This document shows positions 60,216 through 64,000 of a stretch of 64,000 bases of DNA, in pieces; position 1 is the first letter of the stretch; each line of letters starts with the position of its first letter. Made by a program: the position numbers and the translations under genes. The notes under the pieces were generated by a model that saw only the letters and a list, made by a program, of their open reading frames with translations, ran no database searches and had not been told where the DNA came from. The DNA is from Paenibacillus sp. JNUCC32 (GTDB lineage: Bacteria > Bacillota > Bacilli > Paenibacillales > Paenibacillaceae): the NCBI RefSeq assembly GCF_014863545.1, contig NZ_CP062260.1, forward strand, positions 5,287,501 to 5,351,500. The letters are read 5' to 3'.

Positions 60216-63155
60216 ATGAAAAAGTGGATGGGTTATCTGGGTGCAATTTGCGCCTTAATCGCCATTCTCTATATGATTTTCAGCGACCGGGACACGGGTG
60301 CCGTCCATATCAAAGCCGTAGACGGCGTGCTTGACTTGCGAGAGCTCAAGGATTCGCCGTTTGTATCGCTAGCCGGCGATTGGAAATTCACCGCCGAATC
60401 TTTTGTCGACCCGGCCGACTTTTCAAGCGAAACCGATTATCTTTCAGTACCCGGTCCCTGGGCATCGGATGTCGAGTGGGGATCCTATCAGTTAATCGTC
60501 TACCTGCCGGACCACTGGACCGATGAGATCGGTCTCCGTGTTCGGAATATCTGGTCTGCCCACACCATCTATATTGATGGCGTACCCCTATCGAAAAAAG
60601 GGACCGTGGCAGCAACCAAACATGCGACAACCCCGGATAATCCTGCCTATGAAGCGTATTTTAAACCGGAGGGCCGGCAGCTGCTGATTACCATTCATGC
60701 CTCCAATTTCTATAACACGAGAGGCGGCATCGTCCTGCCGATCGATTTCGGCGACGCCGAGCAGATGAAGGAAGACGTACAGCGGGATCTTTCCTTGGAA
60801 TGGACGGCTACCTTATGTTTGCTGCTGTTCAGCATGTTCCATATCACGATCTACATGCTGCGAACGAAGGACGAGGCCTTCTTGTACAGCGGTCTGCACT
60901 TTCTGCTATTGGCATGGGTCATCGTGCTGCGAGGAGAGCGGCTGTTCATTCGGGAATTTCCGTCATTTCCCTTTGAGCTCTATTTTCGCCTGCAGGACAG
61001 CTTGACCTTCTTGGCCTCCACCTTGCTGATTGTCTTTATCGTCAAAATGATTCCTTCCATCATGAGCCGAAAGACGATGTATCTGCTGTTTCTGCCGATC
61101 CTGGCCTACGCGTTCTTCAATGCGGTTCTTCCGGCCAGAACCATGTCGATTACGCAGTATCCGCTCTTTTATTACAACGATGGATTAATCTTAGGCATTA
61201 TTATTCGCATCTTCTATCTGACGATGAAGAAGCGAATCAACATCCGTAAGAATGAAGCCGTCATTCTCATGTCGATGCTTCTGTTTCTAGCCGTATTCGC
61301 GATAAGCGCTTCATCGGACAGCTTATTCTTCACCGGGCGCAACTATATGAACCGAATCGGGCTGGTCGGGTTTGTCATGACGATGAATGTTTTTCTGGGC
61401 ATACGCCTGATGAACCGGGCCGAGGAATCGGAGAAGCTGAGCACCAGGCTGCAGAAGGCTAACGATGCGAAGGATGCCTTCTTGAAGGTCACGACGCAAG
61501 ACCTGCAGAGGCCTCTGCACGATGCCGTTCATCTGGTGGGGTCCATCAACCGGGAACCCCGTCGCGAGAAGCAAGGCGAGCAATTGTACTTGGCTGAACA
61601 GCTGATGGGGAACATGGTGTATTTATTGAGGGATCTGCATGATTTCACCCGCATTCGGTTTGATGATTACGCGATCCAGCTCAAGTCCACCAATGTTCGG
61701 ATGGTCATGCTCCATGTCATTCAGCTGATGCAGTTTACCTTCACGAAGAAGAAGATCGCAATCAATGAACAGATTCCGAAGCAGCTTTACGTATGGGCGG
61801 ATGAGCAGCGCCTGACGCAGGTATTCATCCGGATCATGACCGAGATCTCTCACGATACCGTAGATGATCGGCTGAGCATTGAAGCCGTACAGGTGGGCAC
61901 GGAAGTCCTGCTTCGAGTGACGTCAAGCGGCGAATCCATGGCAGCGAATCGGGAGCGCCCGCATTCTTCGGGGCTTATGATGACGGAGGAACTCGTCCAA
62001 CAGATGAATGGAAGCATCGCATACGAACGCCTGCAACGCGGCATTCGCTTTACGGTCACCCTGGCTTTCAGCGAATGTAAAGAGCCGGTTAACGCAGCGG
62101 AGCATGAATACGATCTACAGTCTGCGGCGCACGCAGAAGATCGGACGTTAGGAACGCTCCTGATTGTGGATGATGACGTGATGCATGCGGAAGTCATGAG
62201 GGATATGCTGGGGGACGCTTACAAGGTACGAATCGCTTATTCGGCTCAAGAAGCGCTTGACTACTACAGGAATCATCCGGAAATCGCGATGATGATCATG
62301 GATGACATCATTCCAGGCGACATGGATAGTCTGGAATTGCTTCGGCAAATCCGTACACAGGCATCCTTAATGGACCTGCCGATCTTGATGATGATTTCTT
62401 CCGAATATCCCAGACATGTTGAAATGATTTTTGCAGCCGGTGCCAATGATTATTTGCTGAAGCCTTTTTCCAAAGAGACCTTGATGGCCCGCTTGAACGC
62501 TGCGGAACAAACGAAGCAGTCGATGCTGAAGGCGATTGAGTATGAAATGGCCTTTCTGCAGACCCAAATTAAACCGCATTTTCTATACAACGCGCTTAGC
62601 AACATCATTGCCTTTTGTTATACGGACGGGGAGCGTGCTGCCTATCTTCTAACGATGCTCAGTTCTTTCCTGCGTTATATCTTTGAAACGAGCCGGGATG
62701 GACAATTCTCCACCCTGCAAAAGGAGCTGGAAATTATCGAGGCCTATGTCGAGGTGGAAAAAGCCAGATTCGGCGAACGATTAACCTTCGCTTATGACAT
62801 CGATCCGTCCATTGCCGCGGAGCATGTTCGGATTCCTAGCCTGCTCCTGCAGCCTTTAGTCGAGAATGCGATACGCCACGGCCTATTCGACAAGGAAGGT
62901 CCGGGACATGTCCAGGTCACCATCTCCCTGCACGCATCCCGCCTGAACATACGCGTCGCTGATGATGGCGTTGGCATGTCGGCCGCGCAGTGCGCTCAGT
63001 TGATGGGGGGAACGGCCGCCAATGCCGGAATCGGGTTCACGAATGTACGTCGGCGCGTACATGATCTTACCCAAGGAAGCCTGGAGCTTCACTCGTCGCC
63101 GGGCAACGGAACAACCATTCAAATAACGATTCCCGTGAAGGAGGGACAAGGGTAA
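60216..63155 (+). CDS. Hybrid sensor histidine kinase: 7TM-DISM sensor, degenerate kinase, receiver, LytS-type kinase
   Basis: 979 residues. A membrane anchor helix at 5-23 and an extracellular 7TMR-DISM-like sandwich (about 45-180) are followed by seven membrane helices (about 195-405). A dimerisation helix at about 425-470 has TTQDLQRPLHD where the usual SHELRTPLH carries the phosphorylated His, so the His is Gln. The attached ATPase region has SSGESM in place of the D-x-G-x-G box. The receiver domain is at about 645-765 (LLIVDDDVMHAEVM, phospho-Asp in MMIMDD, Lys in YLLKPF). A LytS-type kinase follows (QIKPHFLYNALSNI at about 783) with an intact ATPase (LVENAIRHGLF, VADDGVGM). It should phosphorylate the response regulator encoded next; the stop TAA and that ATG share one base. 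Confidence 0.93.
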   Translation: MKKWMGYLGAICALIAILYMIFSDRDTGAVHIKAVDGVLDLRELKDSPFVSLAGDWKFTAESFVDPADFSSETDYLSVPGPWASDVEWGSYQLIVYLPDHWTDEIGLRVRNIWSAHTIYIDGVPLSKKGTVAATKHATTPDNPAYEAYFKPEGRQLLITIHASNFYNTRGGIVLPIDFGDAEQMKEDVQRDLSLEWTATLCLLLFSMFHITIYMLRTKDEAFLYSGLHFLLLAWVIVLRGERLFIREFPSFPFELYFRLQDSLTFLASTLLIVFIVKMIPSIMSRKTMYLLFLPILAYAFFNAVLPARTMSITQYPLFYYNDGLILGIIIRIFYLTMKKRINIRKNEAVILMSMLLFLAVFAISASSDSLFFTGRNYMNRIGLVGFVMTMNVFLGIRLMNRAEESEKLSTRLQKANDAKDAFLKVTTQDLQRPLHDAVHLVGSINREPRREKQGEQLYLAEQLMGNMVYLLRDLHDFTRIRFDDYAIQLKSTNVRMVMLHVIQLMQFTFTKKKIAINEQIPKQLYVWADEQRLTQVFIRIMTEISHDTVDDRLSIEAVQVGTEVLLRVTSSGESMAANRERPHSSGLMMTEELVQQMNGSIAYERLQRGIRFTVTLAFSECKEPVNAAEHEYDLQSAAHAEDRTLGTLLIVDDDVMHAEVMRDMLGDAYKVRIAYSAQEALDYYRNHPEIAMMIMDDIIPGDMDSLELLRQIRTQASLMDLPILMMISSEYPRHVEMIFAAGANDYLLKPFSKETLMARLNAAEQTKQSMLKAIEYEMAFLQTQIKPHFLYNALSNIIAFCYTDGERAAYLLTMLSSFLRYIFETSRDGQFSTLQKELEIIEAYVEVEKARFGERLTFAYDIDPSIAAEHVRIPSLLLQPLVENAIRHGLFDKEGPGHVQVTISLHASRLNIRVADDGVGMSAAQCAQLMGGTAANAGIGFTNVRRRVHDLTQGSLELHSSPGNGTTIQITIPVKEGQG

Positions 63156-63925
63156 TGTGGAAGATCATTATCGTGGAGGATGAGAAACCGATTCTGGGCC
63201 TGCATGCCCGTTTGCTTGAAACGCATGGCCCGTTTCAGGTTGTAGGCTGCTACGAATCGCCGTTCGATGCGCTGCAGGAAATACCGAAGCTGGATCTGGA
63301 CGCACTCGTGCTCGACATTGAAATGCCGAGAATGACGGGACTTCAGCTGGCTCAGAACTTGGTGGAGAACGGGATCGACGTGCCTGTGATCTTCACGACC
63401 GCTCACCAGCAGTATGCCGTGCAAGCCTTTCGCGTGCAAGCCCTGGATTATCTCTTGAAACCGATGACCATCAATATGGTGAAGCATCTGGATGAACGCC
63501 TTCAGAAGTATTACGGCCAGAGACCAAAGCAGGCCCAGAAGAAGGAACTCGACGTCCAGTTATATGGGGAAGCTTCCGTTATGAAAGGCGAGCAGCTTGT
63601 CAAATGGCCAACCCGCATCACGGAGGAGCTGTTTTACTATTTGCTGCTGCATGAGAATAAATTGTGCCCGAAGTGGAGAATCCTCGATGATCTCTGGACG
63701 AACGTGGAGGAAAAACGAGCGCTTTCCAATCTGTACAATACGATTTACCGGATGCGTCAGCTGTTTATGGAGCTCGATATTCCCATCGTCATCGAACGAG
63801 TGAATGATGGTTATATCATGAATGCGAACAACAGCATCGTCATGAAGCCGAAAGAAAGGCCGGATGCCCTTCTATTGGAATCGAAAGGATATCTGTGGGC
63901 CTACGCTTTCGAATCGGGCCGTTAG
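63155..63925 (+). CDS. Response regulator with SARP/OmpR-like winged-helix output
   Basis: 256 residues. The receiver domain is at 1-120 (IIIVEDEKPILGLHARLLET, phospho-Asp in ALVLDIEMPRMTG, Thr in VIFTTAHQ, Lys in YLLKPM). The C-terminal domain at about 140-230 resembles SARP/Trans_reg_C winged helices (TRITEELFYYLLLHENKLCP, ILDDLWTNVEEKRALSNLYN, ERVNDGYIM). LytS-type kinases usually pair with LytTR outputs, so this pairing is unusual. It is translationally coupled to the hybrid kinase by a TAATG overlap. A likely target is the divergent SLH gene with its repeated boxes. Confidence 0.92.
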   Translation: MWKIIIVEDEKPILGLHARLLETHGPFQVVGCYESPFDALQEIPKLDLDALVLDIEMPRMTGLQLAQNLVENGIDVPVIFTTAHQQYAVQAFRVQALDYLLKPMTINMVKHLDERLQKYYGQRPKQAQKKELDVQLYGEASVMKGEQLVKWPTRITEELFYYLLLHENKLCPKWRILDDLWTNVEEKRALSNLYNTIYRMRQLFMELDIPIVIERVNDGYIMNANNSIVMKPKERPDALLLESKGYLWAYAFESGR

Positions 63926-63956
63926 AAAAGCAAGAGTCTATCCTTAATAGTAAACG

Positions 63957-63988
63957 AAAACCACATCCTCATGCGGATGTGGTTTTTT
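63957..63988. terminator. Intrinsic terminator after the two-component genes
   Basis: Stem CCACATCC / GGATGTGG flanked by four As and six Ts, 32 bases after the response regulator stop. Confidence 0.9.
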
Positions 63989-64000
63989 GTTTAGATACTA

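Overview
The window looks like chromosomal DNA of a Paenibacillus-type bacterium (Gram-positive, spore-forming Bacillales). The basis is strong AGGAGG-type ribosome binding sites with frequent TTG and GTG starts, lipoprotein sugar-binding proteins with paired permeases and no dedicated ATPase, SLH-anchored surface proteins, a pspA-ydjG-ydjH-ydjI cluster, a CtsR-type heat-shock operator and CcpA-type cre sites. The genus is an inference. I see no rRNA, tRNA, CRISPR array, phage or intact insertion sequence.

Bases 1-16700 are a polysaccharide-use region. A minus-strand operon reads lacI-family regulator, solute-binding lipoprotein, MalF-type permease fused to an extracytoplasmic seven-bladed propeller, MalG-type permease, two GH78 rhamnosidase-like enzymes, and a secreted carbohydrate-binding protein that runs off the left edge. 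A GH20-like hexosaminidase points the other way, and the regulator and cre boxes lie between. A sulfatase divergent from an AraC regulator follows. Bases 16793-18267 hold an ECF sigma / membrane anti-sigma pair.

Bases 18620-30090 combine a 2084-residue S-layer-type protein (lamin-tail, OB-like, endonuclease, 5'-nucleotidase and three SLH domains) with a nucleoside importer (nupN, nupO, nupP, nupQ). Together they could take extracellular nucleic acid to imported nucleoside. Bases 30458-40305 hold a small membrane protein, a secreted DUF4855-like protein and a second sugar ABC system of the LplA/LplB/YtcP type, with a membrane-bound AraC regulator.

Bases 40694-46157 are stress functions: pspA-ydjGHI behind a sigma-W-like promoter, an Hsp20 gene with two CtsR operators, a small HTH protein, a YdjO-like protein and a cold-shock protein with a structured leader. 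Bases 46512-54718 hold a domain-permuted GH3 enzyme and a D-threonate-type catabolic operon (PrpR_N regulator, KdgT-family permease, four-carbon acid sugar kinase, PdxA2). Bases 54903-63925 hold a small hydrophilic protein, tandem DUF1259 genes, a second SLH surface protein, and a divergent hybrid kinase / response regulator pair whose shared promoter region carries repeated boxes.

The main surprises are the propeller-permease fusion, the nuclease-nucleotidase surface protein beside the nucleoside importer, the hybrid kinase whose first kinase module has lost its key residues, and the PrpR-like regulator that lacks the sigma-54 contact motif.
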